A stretch of DNA of 64,000 nt from Alkalibacterium sp049389645. GTDB taxonomy: Bacteria > Bacillota > Bacilli > Lactobacillales > Carnobacteriaceae_A. The notes beneath the pieces were generated by a model, which was not told where the DNA came from, ran no database searches, and saw only the letters and a list, made by a program, of their open reading frames with translations. The stretch covers positions 930,001 through 994,000 of the forward strand of contig NZ_CP186540.1 in the NCBI RefSeq assembly GCF_049389645.1, in the 5' to 3' direction. Positions 1 to 9,563 of this stretch are shown here, one piece after another. Each line of letters starts with the position of its first letter. Position 1 is the first letter of the stretch. The position numbers were made by a program, and so were the translations under genes.

Positions 1-673
1 GACTCACGATAGCAGCTTTGGCTATCTGATTATCCGGATCAGTACTGTCCCAAGCAGCCAGTGAACGCGCGTACGGGTCGAGTGCCAACACCGATTTGCC
101 TTCCCGTTCGATTTCATAATGATAGAAGTACCCTCTCATGTTAGCTAGTCCAGTGTTATTTTTGTTCAAGAAAACTTCCCATACACCGGAACCAATCGCT
201 TTCATTCTTAAGTCATCTTTAACTACACGCGTTTGATCCTCTTTATCGTATAAGATGACACGAACAACCTCTGCGCTGGGAGACCAGACTCTCAGCGTGG
301 CGGTTCCGTCTTCATGGAGTCGTGCTCCTAATTCTCCATCATAAGCATAATGGCTGTCCTTAAACCTCCAACCCCTGTAGGCTGAAACTTCATTGTCTTC
401 TGAACGAACGGTAAATGGCGCATTGTGCATATTGAACGTGCTCTCCAAAATCATATTTTTTCTATCATTATTTATCGATATGGATTCAATAGCTAATACT
501 TCTCCATGACCATTTATCACTTCCAAACTCGTTCTTATATCTTCTTTTTTAAAAAGTTTAGCAGAGTCGAAAAAGACTTTCATCTGATTTTCCGAAATAA
601 TTTCTGCACCTATTATAGTAATGTTGCTCGTGTGATGTGGGTAAGTATAAATAATATCGTCTCCTTTTCGCAT
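1..673 (-). pseudogene. 5'-truncated, frameshifted second pullulanase (runs off the left edge)
   Basis: Read leftwards from an ATG at 673, this frame stays open to the window edge (224 codons). By eye it aligns with about residues 1080-1300 of the large pullulanase at 1006-7107: the end of a CBM41 starch-binding domain (IIYTYP versus KIYTNP), the linker domain, then the CBM48-like entry to a type I pullulanase (YDGELG, VWSPSAE, ALDPYARS). Just upstream of the ATG the homologous CBM41 tail (LTNDTHKL) continues in another frame. A TAA lies two codons before the ATG, and there is no Shine-Dalgarno. Signal peptide and earlier domains are missing. I infer a truncated paralogue. Its catalytic half, if present, lies outside the window. 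Confidence 0.7.
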
Positions 674-752
674 AATTTATGAGTATCATTGGTTAAAACG
701 ACAGCCTGAAGAACTATCCAGTTTACTGATCAGTTTTTCCAGCTATAACAAT

Positions 753-793
753 GCACTCTCCTTACGTGCAAAATGCACAGACAAGGAGAGTGC
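753..793 (-). terminator. Hairpin between the decayed malG and pullulanase copies
   Basis: GCACTCTCCTT at 753-763 pairs perfectly with AAGGAGAGTGC at 783-793. A sister hairpin with ACTCTCC/GGAGAGT arms sits at the same place between the intact malG and pullulanase (7151-7189), so the structure was duplicated with the genes. Confidence 0.55.
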
Positions 794-803
794 CAGTTAC
801 TTA

Positions 804-980
804 TTATCCTTTCATTGCAGCTGAGCTCAAGTCTGAGATGAGGTGCAATGACGTATCGGGTAAACCGTTGCAACAGGAATCGCTATCAGAACAACCCCTG
901 CTGCAAATCGAGTGAATATTTTGAAGAACTGTGCATTTACAACGTTTTATAATCCCAATGCAAAAGTGACGTTCTCATTA
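804..980 (-). pseudogene. Decayed 3' end of a second malG permease gene
   Basis: The minus strand here encodes a broken copy of the last ~58 residues of MalG (7209-8087). NENVTFALGL, then a TAA, then NVVNAQFF and FTRFAAGVVLIAIP align with MalG ENFTLALGL, NFVNAQFS and FSRFAAGAVLIAVP. After a frameshift it ends DLSSAAMKG and a stop, as MalG ends GLASGATKG. It carries one in-frame stop and at least one frameshift, so it cannot be functional. With the pullulanase fragment to its left it shows that a malG-pullulanase unit was once duplicated in tandem. Confidence 0.85.
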
Positions 981-1005
981 CTTATCAATACGATCCTTAC
1001 TTATT

Positions 1006-4000
1006 CTATTTTTTATTTTTAAATATTTTTACTCCGATACCCGTTAGTGCACTAACTAATCCGATTGCTCCGACAGTCCATAAAGCAGTTGCTGTGGATG
1101 GTAGTCTTTCTCCCAGTGGAGTGTCTGACTCATCATCCGTTTCTGCTGTATCTTCATCCGGATCAACGACGGGGTCTTCGTCGTCTTCGTCCGTTTCAAC
1201 GACTGGGTCTTCGTCATCTTCATCCGGATCAACGACTGGGTCTTCGTCATCTTCATCCGGATCAACGATTGGGTCTTCGTCATCTTCATCCGGATCAACG
1301 ATTGGATCTTCGTCATCTTCATCCGGATCAACGATTGGGTCTTCGTCATCTTCATCCGGATCAACGACTGGGTCTTCGTCATCTTCATCCGGATCAACAA
1401 CTGGGTCCTCGTCATCTTCATCCGGATCAACGACTGGGTCCTCGTCATCTTCATCCGGATCAACGACTGGGTCTTCATCATCCACTTCTAGCTCTCTATC
1501 AGTCAATACGACCACAGAAGCAGTAAGAGGAGCTAATGTAATACTATTTTCAGTTATTGAAACGCCTGCTGGACTTGTGATTGCTTGTGTTCCGGCAGAC
1601 TCTCCGTCTACTAAAACATAGCCTTCCGTTAAGTCAGTGCCAAGCGTCAATGTACGTTCAGCATTGTCAGCGTTGACAAAGACGTAATAAATGTCTCCAT
1701 TTGAATCTTCTGCACGATAACCAATAATTAAATCCTGTTCATTGATTTCCGGTGCGTCAACTAGTGAAACCATCTCTGAAATTTCTTCCATTGTCCCTTT
1801 ACGGAAGGCATCTGTACTTCTTCTCAATTCAATTAATCCAGTTGTGTACGCCTGAGTTGCTGTGTTGATCGGATAAGCTTCTGCATTAGTTGCTTTGTCC
1901 CATTCGAACATATTGATAGCGTCAGTTGAATCATATGAATCGTGAATAAAGTACGGATACTTGAATGGTGTACCGTCTTCATCAGTCATGAAGGTTGATT
2001 TGTAAGGAACCAGATCATTAGCAACTGGTTCTATAAAGTCCGGATCTCGGAACTGTTTGGTACGTCCGAATTCCTGACCTGCATGAATGAATGGTGTGCC
2101 TTGAGCAGTCAGCACCATCAAGTTTCCTAAACGAATACGCTGATGAATCTCTTGCTGATGATACTCAGGGTCTTTTTGAATAGACTGAGCAATAACATCA
2201 TGCAAGGTTAAATTGTCATGTGCCGCAATATAAGGCACAACGTCGCCAGGGTTTGTTGCAGTAAAGTTATGCGGATTAGCTGTTAGGTTATCAAAAATTT
2301 GTTGGATAGAGCGTGCGCCGCCTGTGATAAAGCGAGGTTCTCCTTCGCTGCCGAATCCAGATTTCAACTCGTTTCTGAACTCATCAGAGAATGAACCGAC
2401 TGCTTCAGTGTGCTGCATCCAGTCTTGATCTGCAGGCATAACGTTTTCGTAACCTTCGTCTCCTGCAAAAGTACGCCAACCTTCACCGATCATTAGAATA
2501 TTCGGATTCAGTTTTTTTGCTTCATCGAAAGCTATTTGAATACTTTCTGCATCATGGTCACCCATCATGTCGAAACGGAAACCATCAACCTTATATTCTT
2601 CCACCCAGTGGGTAATAGAATCAACAAGAATGCGTCGTGACATTGCGTGCGTCGTGCCTAAACGTCCGCCACCGAAACTTGTACGTGACGTGCCATCTGC
2701 ATCCATGAAGTGGTAATAGTTCGGTTCCAAGTCTTCGAAGATATGTTCTCTAGCTGTATGGTTATAGACAACATCTAGAATGACGCCCATTCCACGGTTA
2801 TGAATCTCATCGATCAATTTCTTGAATTCTTCGATACGTTTTGCTGGATCTTCGGGGTTTTCTGAATACATTCCAGTTAACGAGAAGTAACTGTGCGGAT
2901 CGTAGCCCCAGTTAAAGTTTGTATCCGTTGAAGAATAATCTAGCATTCTCTCGCTATTCTCAAACTCGTTTGCAAAGAAGTAGCTCATGACTGGCAGCAT
3001 TTGAACATGCGTTACACCTAAACTTTCAATGTAATCCAGTTTTTCAACAAATGCGCTGAACGTCCCAAATTGACTATCCAACTCTGCATCAATTGATGGG
3101 TCTGAAGTGAAGTCTCTCACGTGAATTTCATAGATGATCGCATCTTCACGTTTTTCATAACCTTCAATGTCTGCGTAATCAAGTTCCGGTCCAATATGAC
3201 TCGGATTGACGATTGCTGCTTTCCCGACGTAATTATCCGGATCGCTGCTGTTCCAAGCTGCCATTGAACGGGCATATGGATCTAAGGCCATAACTTTCTC
3301 TCCATCACGTTCGATTTCAAAGTGATAGAAGTAGCCCGTTACATCACTTAATCCGGTTGAGTCTTCGTCAAGAACGATTTCCCAAACGCCAGAGTCCTTA
3401 GCTTCCATTTCAATGTCATCTCTGACGATCTCTGTCTGGTTATCTTTATCATATAAAACAACTCGGACAGCATCAGCACTTGGCGACCATACTTTCAGGT
3501 TCGCTGTGCCATCTTCTCTTAAATCTAAACCAAGTTCGCCGTCATAAGCATACAAGGCATCTTTTAGTCTCCAGCCCATCATTGCTTCCGTTACTTTTTC
3601 ATCGAAAGCAACAGTATATGGACCATTTTCAACCAAGAAATCGCCTGTTAAGGTCACAACGTTGCGGTCAGTATCAATACTAATCGTGTCAAGAATCATT
3701 GTTTCATTGTTACCATTTGTTAAGACTAGTGTTTCTCTAATTGTTTCTTCCGTCAGTCCTTCAGTGGAGTGGAAGAATAGTTCAATCTCTGTTTCAGAAA
3801 TCAATTCTGCTCTATCCATTCCCGCTTCGCTGACATAATAAGGATTAGTATAAATCTTTTTGTCACCTTCTCTAATAAATACCTGTGTGTGTTCACTTGC
3901 TTCAGTAAACATGTAATTATCTGTTTGTTCTCCTGACTCTTTATTCAAGAATAAGAAGCCTACAGATTCAGCATTTTCTGCCAACGGAAGATCGAAATAG

Positions 4001-7000
4001 GCACCATTTTTACCCATAGCATCCAAATCGTGTGCCCCGTCTGGCCAGCCAGTCGTTGCTTCCAGAACATCTTCCCATGTCCAAAGTGCCCATCCTTCAT
4101 AATCCTCTGCTGTACGATTATAGTTGACGCGCAATACGTCATCTGCTAAAGGTTCATAAGGATAAATAGCATAGTCTTCATCTAACCAGGCTTCGTTCAT
4201 TTCTGGTGTAAGCAAACGCACATTGAAGTCACCGGTTAAATTGGTCCCAGTAGTATTGTTGATCAAAAAGCTGATTTTTTCTGGATTTTCAGCTAATTCA
4301 ACATCCATATAGTAACCATAATCAGTTTCTACTGATTGATTAAAAGATAAGGCTCCATTAGGCCAATTTTCGGACTGTGCTTTTACATCATCCCAGATCC
4401 AAAGTCCAAGATTTTCGCGATCATCTGACGGAAGCGTCGCAAAATGGATGCGAAAGAATCCTTCTTCTATGTCAGTTTCTTCTATTGGTGTTTCTGTTTC
4501 GTCAGGTGTTTCTAATTCCTGAGATATGAACGAGCCGTTTTGAATCGAAAGCAACGCCGTTCCACCGTCAGCCATTGCCGGCAAGACGAATGTGATCACG
4601 TGACTGTCATCCACTTCAACAGCTGAGTACTCTGCATCTGAATAATGATCCATCACGACAACATTTTCATTATCGACTTCTACAGAGATAGTCTGTTCTT
4701 CTTCCGATATGTTGAATGCCATGTATACTGAATCATCATTCAATGCGCGTTCGACCAACATCCAGTCTTCATCTTCAGAAGTTAAAAATTCGTCTCTTGT
4801 TCCTCTAGATAACAGTTCACTGAAATCATTTCTGAATCCAATGACTTTTTGATAATGGGCCAAGATATCATTGCCTTCAATCAAGTCCCATCCAAAATCA
4901 TAGCGGTTGTCATATTCTGGCCAGTTGTCATTACCCGATTGGCCCAATTCTTCACCGTAATAAATGACGGGCTGACCTTTAGCTGTCATTTGTAGAGAGG
5001 CAGCTAATTTAAGTTTCCCTTCATCGTTTCCTTGGGCGAATAAGAATCCTTCTTCATCGTGACTACCTAGGAACTGCCCAAGTGTTGCATCGCTGGAAAG
5101 AACCTGGTTACGGTTCACAAGATGTTCATTAGCTCTGCTCATTCTGCCATTGACAAAGTCTGATGCATAACCTTTGAAACTAAAGTCTACCAAACTGTCC
5201 ATCATGCCTGAATTTAAATAGCCTTGATCGTTTTGGTAATTTGCGCCCCATGATTCACCGATCAATTTGAACGCAGAATCTTTTTCAACTAATTCGTTTT
5301 TAAAATGCTGCCAAGTTGTATCATCCACGTGCTTCACTGTGTCGACACGGTAGCTGACAATAGCATTTCCATTTGGAGTAGTCGATTTTTCAATCCACTC
5401 TGACTGCCACTGGACTAGTTTTTCTCTAACATCTTGACGTTCTGTAATAAAGTCAGGCAAGCCGGCAAGCTCCATTTCTAAATCTCCGCTACCTGATTCT
5501 TCTCTGATCATATCATTAAAATGTGCTCGGTCTTCGTCAGTCGGATAACCTTCAGGCGGATCAGCGATCCCGTTATCAGGATGCATACCATATCCCGCAT
5601 GATTCAATACGACATCGACCATGATATTGATTCCTCGTGCTGCTGCTGAATCAATGAGTTCATGAAATTCAGCTAAGGTTCCCAAGTGTGGGTTCAATTC
5701 TTCAAAATCTTTAGCCCAGTAACCGTGATATGCGTAGTAAGAGCCATTCGCGCTTTTAGCTTCAACGTCATAACCGACATTTTCCACTATCGGAGTGATC
5801 CAAATGGTTGAGACACCTAATTCATCAAGGTAGTCAAGATTCTGAGTGACACCTTTAAAGTCTCCCCCCTGGTAAGTCCCGCGTGGGTTATCGGCATTTT
5901 GATAATCAAGTCCATATGGGTTGTTATTTGTTTCGTCCCCATCAGCAAAACGGTCTGTCAGCATGAAATATATAATCTCTTCATCCCAGTCACGTTCGCC
6001 TTCGACTTTACTTCTAGCGTCAATCGTCACTTCAGTTTGAGTCGTGTAACGTCCGTTGGATTCATCCCAAACCGTGACAGGGATAGTGTACGTCCCCGGT
6101 TGAACGTTATGATCGACTGATAAGGTTACTCTGTTTAATTCTGGTGAAATAGCTAAGTTGGACGATCCGCCAATAGCTGAGACATCAGCAGAAATACGCT
6201 CGATAGCCAATTCAGAATTGTTTTCGATCGTCACATCTAAAATTCCGTGTTCATTGTAATTGAATGAACGGTCGACTGCAGCTGAGATAGTGATATCCCC
6301 TTGACCGTCTGTTTCATCCGGTCCTTCTTCTTGTGTTTCTGCTATATAAAATGGATTTGTAAATGCTTGAGTGGGATCTTCAGCCGTCACAAACACTTGA
6401 TTCATTTCATCAAATGATGAGAATTCTAAGTCGTCAGTTTTTTTGTCTTCTCCATCTGTGGTGTTAACGATAAGGAAGCCAAATGATGCGGCATTTTCAT
6501 TTACCGGAATGTCTACATAAGAGCCATGTTTGCCTACTTGATCATTTGAAAAAGAGGCGGCTGCTGTCGGCCAGTCTTGCGGGTGATTTGGAGCGTCTCC
6601 CCAGAACCAGACGCCATAGTCATCATAGTTTACTGTGTCATTTAAATAATGTACGCGAAGGGTCGGTGTGTCAAAATCAACGGGTTCATAATAATAGACG
6701 GAACCGTCTGCTCTCACCCATATTTCATCAACCTCTGCATGAATATCCACAGTAATATCTTCATCAATAAATTTTGATTCATCACCATACACGGCGACAA
6801 AACCTATTGTACTCGCATCATCTTTGATTTCAAGGTCCTGATAATAGCCGAAGTCTGTTGTTTGTTCTGCGTTGAAAGGTGATCCGTTCGGCCATACTTC
6901 ACCCGTAGCATCTGAAGGGGTCATAACGTCTCCCCACAGCCATAAAGATAAATCATTGTCAATTGAATCAGTCTCCAGGTGAACACGCACAGTCCGTGCT

Positions 7001-7107
7001 TCTTCAGCCTGGACAAGTGTTACAAATGGAAAGACGTTAGCTAATGTTTGAAAAAGTAAGACAACCGCAAAAAATGCGGAAAAAAACGTTTTTGTTTTTC
7101 TGTTCAT
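1006..7107 (-). CDS. Cell-wall-anchored two-headed amylopullulanase
   Basis: A 2033-residue secreted enzyme likely to cut alpha-1,4 and alpha-1,6 bonds of pullulan, starch or glycogen. Visible order: signal peptide (~1-34), two CBM41 domains (~37-260), an Ig-like domain, a first GH13 catalytic domain (~377-850; DVVLNH, YRVDTVKH, GESWG, SHDE), two more CBM41 (~890-1110), a linker domain, CBM48, and a type I pullulanase GH13_14 domain with the signature NWGYDP (~1397), DVVYNH, GFRFDMM (Asp ~1514), GEGW (Glu ~1540) and HDN (~1632). Ten 11-residue acidic repeats (~1876-1985) act as a wall spacer before LPSTA (~2003), a membrane helix and KNKK. The sorting motif ends in Ala, not the usual Gly. AAAGGAG lies ahead of the ATG. 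It is last in the malEFG transcription unit and feeds that transporter. The two active sites are seen directly; exact product specificity is inferred. Confidence 0.93.
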   Translation of the reverse strand: MNRKTKTFFSAFFAVVLLFQTLANVFPFVTLVQAEEARTVRVHLETDSIDNDLSLWLWGDVMTPSDATGEVWPNGSPFNAEQTTDFGYYQDLEIKDDASTIGFVAVYGDESKFIDEDITVDIHAEVDEIWVRADGSVYYYEPVDFDTPTLRVHYLNDTVNYDDYGVWFWGDAPNHPQDWPTAAASFSNDQVGKHGSYVDIPVNENAASFGFLIVNTTDGEDKKTDDLEFSSFDEMNQVFVTAEDPTQAFTNPFYIAETQEEGPDETDGQGDITISAAVDRSFNYNEHGILDVTIENNSELAIERISADVSAIGGSSNLAISPELNRVTLSVDHNVQPGTYTIPVTVWDESNGRYTTQTEVTIDARSKVEGERDWDEEIIYFMLTDRFADGDETNNNPYGLDYQNADNPRGTYQGGDFKGVTQNLDYLDELGVSTIWITPIVENVGYDVEAKSANGSYYAYHGYWAKDFEELNPHLGTLAEFHELIDSAAARGINIMVDVVLNHAGYGMHPDNGIADPPEGYPTDEDRAHFNDMIREESGSGDLEMELAGLPDFITERQDVREKLVQWQSEWIEKSTTPNGNAIVSYRVDTVKHVDDTTWQHFKNELVEKDSAFKLIGESWGANYQNDQGYLNSGMMDSLVDFSFKGYASDFVNGRMSRANEHLVNRNQVLSSDATLGQFLGSHDEEGFLFAQGNDEGKLKLAASLQMTAKGQPVIYYGEELGQSGNDNWPEYDNRYDFGWDLIEGNDILAHYQKVIGFRNDFSELLSRGTRDEFLTSEDEDWMLVERALNDDSVYMAFNISEEEQTISVEVDNENVVVMDHYSDAEYSAVEVDDSHVITFVLPAMADGGTALLSIQNGSFISQELETPDETETPIEETDIEEGFFRIHFATLPSDDRENLGLWIWDDVKAQSENWPNGALSFNQSVETDYGYYMDVELAENPEKISFLINNTTGTNLTGDFNVRLLTPEMNEAWLDEDYAIYPYEPLADDVLRVNYNRTAEDYEGWALWTWEDVLEATTGWPDGAHDLDAMGKNGAYFDLPLAENAESVGFLFLNKESGEQTDNYMFTEASEHTQVFIREGDKKIYTNPYYVSEAGMDRAELISETEIELFFHSTEGLTEETIRETLVLTNGNNETMILDTISIDTDRNVVTLTGDFLVENGPYTVAFDEKVTEAMMGWRLKDALYAYDGELGLDLREDGTANLKVWSPSADAVRVVLYDKDNQTEIVRDDIEMEAKDSGVWEIVLDEDSTGLSDVTGYFYHFEIERDGEKVMALDPYARSMAAWNSSDPDNYVGKAAIVNPSHIGPELDYADIEGYEKREDAIIYEIHVRDFTSDPSIDAELDSQFGTFSAFVEKLDYIESLGVTHVQMLPVMSYFFANEFENSERMLDYSSTDTNFNWGYDPHSYFSLTGMYSENPEDPAKRIEEFKKLIDEIHNRGMGVILDVVYNHTAREHIFEDLEPNYYHFMDADGTSRTSFGGGRLGTTHAMSRRILVDSITHWVEEYKVDGFRFDMMGDHDAESIQIAFDEAKKLNPNILMIGEGWRTFAGDEGYENVMPADQDWMQHTEAVGSFSDEFRNELKSGFGSEGEPRFITGGARSIQQIFDNLTANPHNFTATNPGDVVPYIAAHDNLTLHDVIAQSIQKDPEYHQQEIHQRIRLGNLMVLTAQGTPFIHAGQEFGRTKQFRDPDFIEPVANDLVPYKSTFMTDEDGTPFKYPYFIHDSYDSTDAINMFEWDKATNAEAYPINTATQAYTTGLIELRRSTDAFRKGTMEEISEMVSLVDAPEINEQDLIIGYRAEDSNGDIYYVFVNADNAERTLTLGTDLTEGYVLVDGESAGTQAITSPAGVSITENSITLAPLTASVVVLTDRELEVDDEDPVVDPDEDDEDPVVDPDEDDEDPVVDPDEDDEDPVVDPDEDDEDPIVDPDEDDEDPIVDPDEDDEDPIVDPDEDDEDPVVDPDEDDEDPVVETDEDDEDPVVDPDEDTAETDDESDTPLGERLPSTATALWTVGAIGLVSALTGIGVKIFKNKK
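1155..1484 (-). repeat. 33-bp tandem repeat coding for an acidic wall spacer
   Basis: Ten direct copies of a 33-bp unit, each encoding an 11-residue unit of type DPVVDPDEDDE, lie in frame near the pullulanase C-terminus. Copies differ by few bases (Val/Ile changes, one ETDED copy), as expected from recent unequal crossing-over. Multiples of 33 bp keep the frame, so copy number can vary without breaking the enzyme. Confidence 0.95.
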
Positions 7108-7129
7108 GAGATACTCTCCTTTTCAGCAG

Positions 7130-7143
7130 TGTTAGCGCTGTCA
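7130..7143 (-). promoter_or_regulatory. cre-like site before the pullulanase gene
   Basis: TGTTAGCGCTGTCA lies directly upstream of the pullulanase ribosome site. It fits the CcpA consensus TGWAARCGYTWNCA with two mismatches and keeps the central CG and outer TG/CA. Catabolite repression of pullulanase would make sense, but no clear -35/-10 pair was found here. A LacI-family site is the alternative. Confidence 0.4.
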
Positions 7144-7150
7144 ATTTAGG

Positions 7151-7189
7151 TAAAAAATAACTCTCCCAACAACAACATGTAAGGAGAGT
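7151..7189 (-). terminator. Terminator or attenuator between malG and the pullulanase gene
   Basis: On the minus strand, ACTCTCC and GGAGAGT arms form a 7-bp stem followed by TTATTTTTTA. The short stem suggests partial read-through, which would set the pullulanase level below that of the transporter. Confidence 0.6.
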
Positions 7190-7208
7190 ATTTAGTTTAA
7201 GATGATAA

Positions 7209-8087
7209 TTATCCTTTTGTCGCACCAGATGCCAACCCTGAAATAAGGTATTTTTGCAGCATCAAGTATACTGTTGCGATCGGTACGGCAATAAGTACCG
7301 CACCCGCAGCAAAACGACTGAAGTTATTTGAGAACTGCGCATTAACGAAGTTATAAAGACCCAACGCTAAGGTGAAGTTTTCGGGACTTCTTAAAACGAT
7401 ACGCGGTAAGATAAAGTCCATGAATGGTCCCATGAAGTTGAACAAGGCAACCACAGATAAAATCGGTTTCGCCAGTGGCAATAGAATCTGGAAGAAAATT
7501 CTAAAGTGACCCGCACCATCCATTTTGGCTGATTCATCCAGTGATCTCGGTAAGGTATCCAAGTACCCCTTAACCAAGAATGCATTCATAGGAATTCCTC
7601 CACCGATGTAGATCAATATCAATCCCCATAGATTATCTAACAAGCCAACAGTGTTGAGCAAGATGTACAGAGCCACCATTGCCATCAATACTGGAAACAT
7701 TTGTAAGAGTAAGAAAGCATACAATCCATTCGTACGTCCTTTGAAACGATAACGTGAGAATGCGTAGGCGGTAAAACTTACGACTGTCGTTGTGACGACT
7801 GTGACGACTGTTGATACAAACAATGTATTTCTGTACCAAAGTAAATAGTCACTTCGAGGACTTGTAAACAGCCATACAAAGTTATCCAATGACCAATTCT
7901 CTGGCGATAACGATGCACTATATAAATTGGTTGAGGTATTCATTGAAATCGCAAACGCCCATAAGAGCGGATAAAAGATAACGACAAACACAAGCCCAAG
8001 AATCAAATAGATGAGAGCAACTTCTAAACTGCTTTTTTGTTTGCGACTAAGTTTACTGCCGCTTTTTTTAGTGGAATTCTTTTTCAT
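7209..8087 (-). CDS. malG: Maltodextrin ABC transporter permease MalG
   Basis: Inner-membrane permease of 292 residues with about six transmembrane helices. The cytoplasmic EAA loop that contacts the ATPase is visible at ~185-205 (ESAKMDGAGHFRIFF, then LLPLAKP). It pairs with MalF to import maltose or maltodextrins delivered by MalE. The ATG overlaps the malF stop codon as TAATG, so translation is coupled. No MsmX/MalK-type ATPase gene is in this locus, so the ATPase is probably a shared one encoded elsewhere, as in many Firmicutes. A decayed copy of its 3' end lies at 804-980. Confidence 0.93.
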   Translation of the reverse strand: MKKNSTKKSGSKLSRKQKSSLEVALIYLILGLVFVVIFYPLLWAFAISMNTSTNLYSASLSPENWSLDNFVWLFTSPRSDYLLWYRNTLFVSTVVTVVTTTVVSFTAYAFSRYRFKGRTNGLYAFLLLQMFPVLMAMVALYILLNTVGLLDNLWGLILIYIGGGIPMNAFLVKGYLDTLPRSLDESAKMDGAGHFRIFFQILLPLAKPILSVVALFNFMGPFMDFILPRIVLRSPENFTLALGLYNFVNAQFSNNFSRFAAGAVLIAVPIATVYLMLQKYLISGLASGATKG

Positions 8088-9403
8088 TAGTTGTTACCCT
8101 CCTCTTTGAATGAACTTGAACGTCGGAATTGGAAAAACGCAAAAGTTGCAACGATAATTCCTAAGATCAATGAAATAGCCGCAGCCATACTGAATTGCGA
8201 GTTGGTAAAGGTCAAGTTATAGACCCAGGAAATCAGTATGTCTGTTCCACCGGCATTTTGTCCACGAACGGCAGGGCCACCTTCATTAAACAGGTAAATA
8301 ATATTAAAGTTATTGAAGTTAAACGTGTATTGCGTTATGAGTAACGGCCCCGTCGCAAACATCAGATGCGGGAACGTAATGTTTGTAAATTTCTGCCAGC
8401 GCGAAGCGCCATCCATATCTGCTGCTTCATACCAGTCAGATGATATCCCCTGCAGCACGCCTGAAAACAGTGCATAGACAAAAGGAAAACCGAGCCAGAC
8501 CTGAATCATTATGATCGCGATTCGACTCCACATGACATTAGTCATCCATGGTATCGTGGTATTAAATAACGGTTGTAGAATATCGTTATTGATTGCACCG
8601 AAGTTATCATTGAATAAAGCTGAAAAGATAATAATGGTAACAAACCCTGGAACAGCCCATGGCAAGATCAAGATTGTACGAATAATCCTTTTCCCTTTGA
8701 GACGTTTATCATTGGTTAAGATAGCCAGGAACATTGCCAGAGAAATCGACAATGTGGTTGCGACGAATGTCCAGGTAAGTGTCCAGGAAAGAACACTGAC
8801 AAACGTGTCACGCCATTCAGATAAAGTCACTAAACGGATAAAGTTTTCAAAGCCAACCCACTGAAGCAAGTTCCGCGGGGGAGCATTGTATAAGTTGTAG
8901 TTGGTAAAGGCTAAGAAGCCCATAAACAGCAGTGGTAAAATAACCACAAAAATCAAGAGTGCAAATCCGGGACCGATCATGACATACGGAAAAGCCGTAT
9001 CCCACGAATTATGGAAGTTTTCCATTACACTACCGGGCTTCCACCCGTTTCTGATTTTCTGCGCCTCAACTTTTGCATCTTGGAGGTTAAACCAATAAAA
9101 AGCAGCATAGAAAACAGTGAATAACAGTGCCAAGATACCCTCGATCAAGAATACACGTGAATCATCAACACGCGCTTCATTACCAAGTGTGATAAGTCCT
9201 TGTAAGCCGGCAGCCGCAAATTCAAACATAACGAATGCGAAAGCTGCAAACAAGATGAATATTGCGATTCCTTTTATTTTTCTTCTGTTGTAAATCTGTC
9301 CCATACCAGGAATGATCGATAGGAGCATAGCTTTTTTGGGGCTATGATTCATATCTTTTATTCGTGTTTGCGACGGTTGGTTTTGATTTTCGTTAGTAGC
9401 CAT
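8087..9403 (-). CDS. malF: Maltodextrin ABC transporter permease MalF
   Basis: Permease partner of MalG, 438 residues from the chosen start. It has a long N-terminal extension with extra helices (IIPGMGQIYNRR region) and the EAA motif EAADMDGASRWQKFTNITFPH near residue 330. An upstream frame extension to 9478 exists, but AGAAGGAG sits at the right distance before the ATG at 9403, so I start there. It overlaps malG by one base and lies ~160 bp downstream of malE, separated by a stable hairpin. Confidence 0.93.
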   Translation of the reverse strand: MATNENQNQPSQTRIKDMNHSPKKAMLLSIIPGMGQIYNRRKIKGIAIFILFAAFAFVMFEFAAAGLQGLITLGNEARVDDSRVFLIEGILALLFTVFYAAFYWFNLQDAKVEAQKIRNGWKPGSVMENFHNSWDTAFPYVMIGPGFALLIFVVILPLLFMGFLAFTNYNLYNAPPRNLLQWVGFENFIRLVTLSEWRDTFVSVLSWTLTWTFVATTLSISLAMFLAILTNDKRLKGKRIIRTILILPWAVPGFVTIIIFSALFNDNFGAINNDILQPLFNTTIPWMTNVMWSRIAIIMIQVWLGFPFVYALFSGVLQGISSDWYEAADMDGASRWQKFTNITFPHLMFATGPLLITQYTFNFNNFNIIYLFNEGGPAVRGQNAGGTDILISWVYNLTFTNSQFSMAAAISLILGIIVATFAFFQFRRSSSFKEEGNN

Positions 9404-9493
9404 AATTTCTCTCCTTCTACTCGCCCTAAAACGGTCACTTATGTCTATAGAGGTGACGTTAAACAGCTCTAAACACATAAATAACTAATATGA

Positions 9494-9531
9494 AGAAGGA
9501 GATTGAGTTTTTAGTTGCTCAATCTCCTTCT
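9494..9531 (-). promoter_or_regulatory. Stem-loop between malE and malF
   Basis: AGAAGGAGATTGAG at 9494-9507 pairs perfectly (14 bp) with CTCAATCTCCTTCT at 9518-9531. No long T run follows on the minus strand. Such stem-loops behind binding-protein genes usually protect the upstream message and lower permease expression. That role is inferred. Confidence 0.65.
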
Positions 9532-9563
9532 CAAATTAGCTTGACATTACAATCAGATTAAAA

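Noticed and set aside
1155..1484. CRISPR-like direct repeat
   Set aside because: The 33-bp units are contiguous without unique spacers and lie in frame inside a gene.
1094..1621. Ser/Gly/Thr-rich open frame opposite the acidic repeat
   Set aside because: It exists only because the 33-bp repeat is open in several frames. It has no ribosome site, and the minus-strand frame carries the pullulanase spacer and sorting signal.
8511..8864. Open frames antisense to malF
   Set aside because: They lack ribosome sites, and the opposite strand carries a conserved permease gene.
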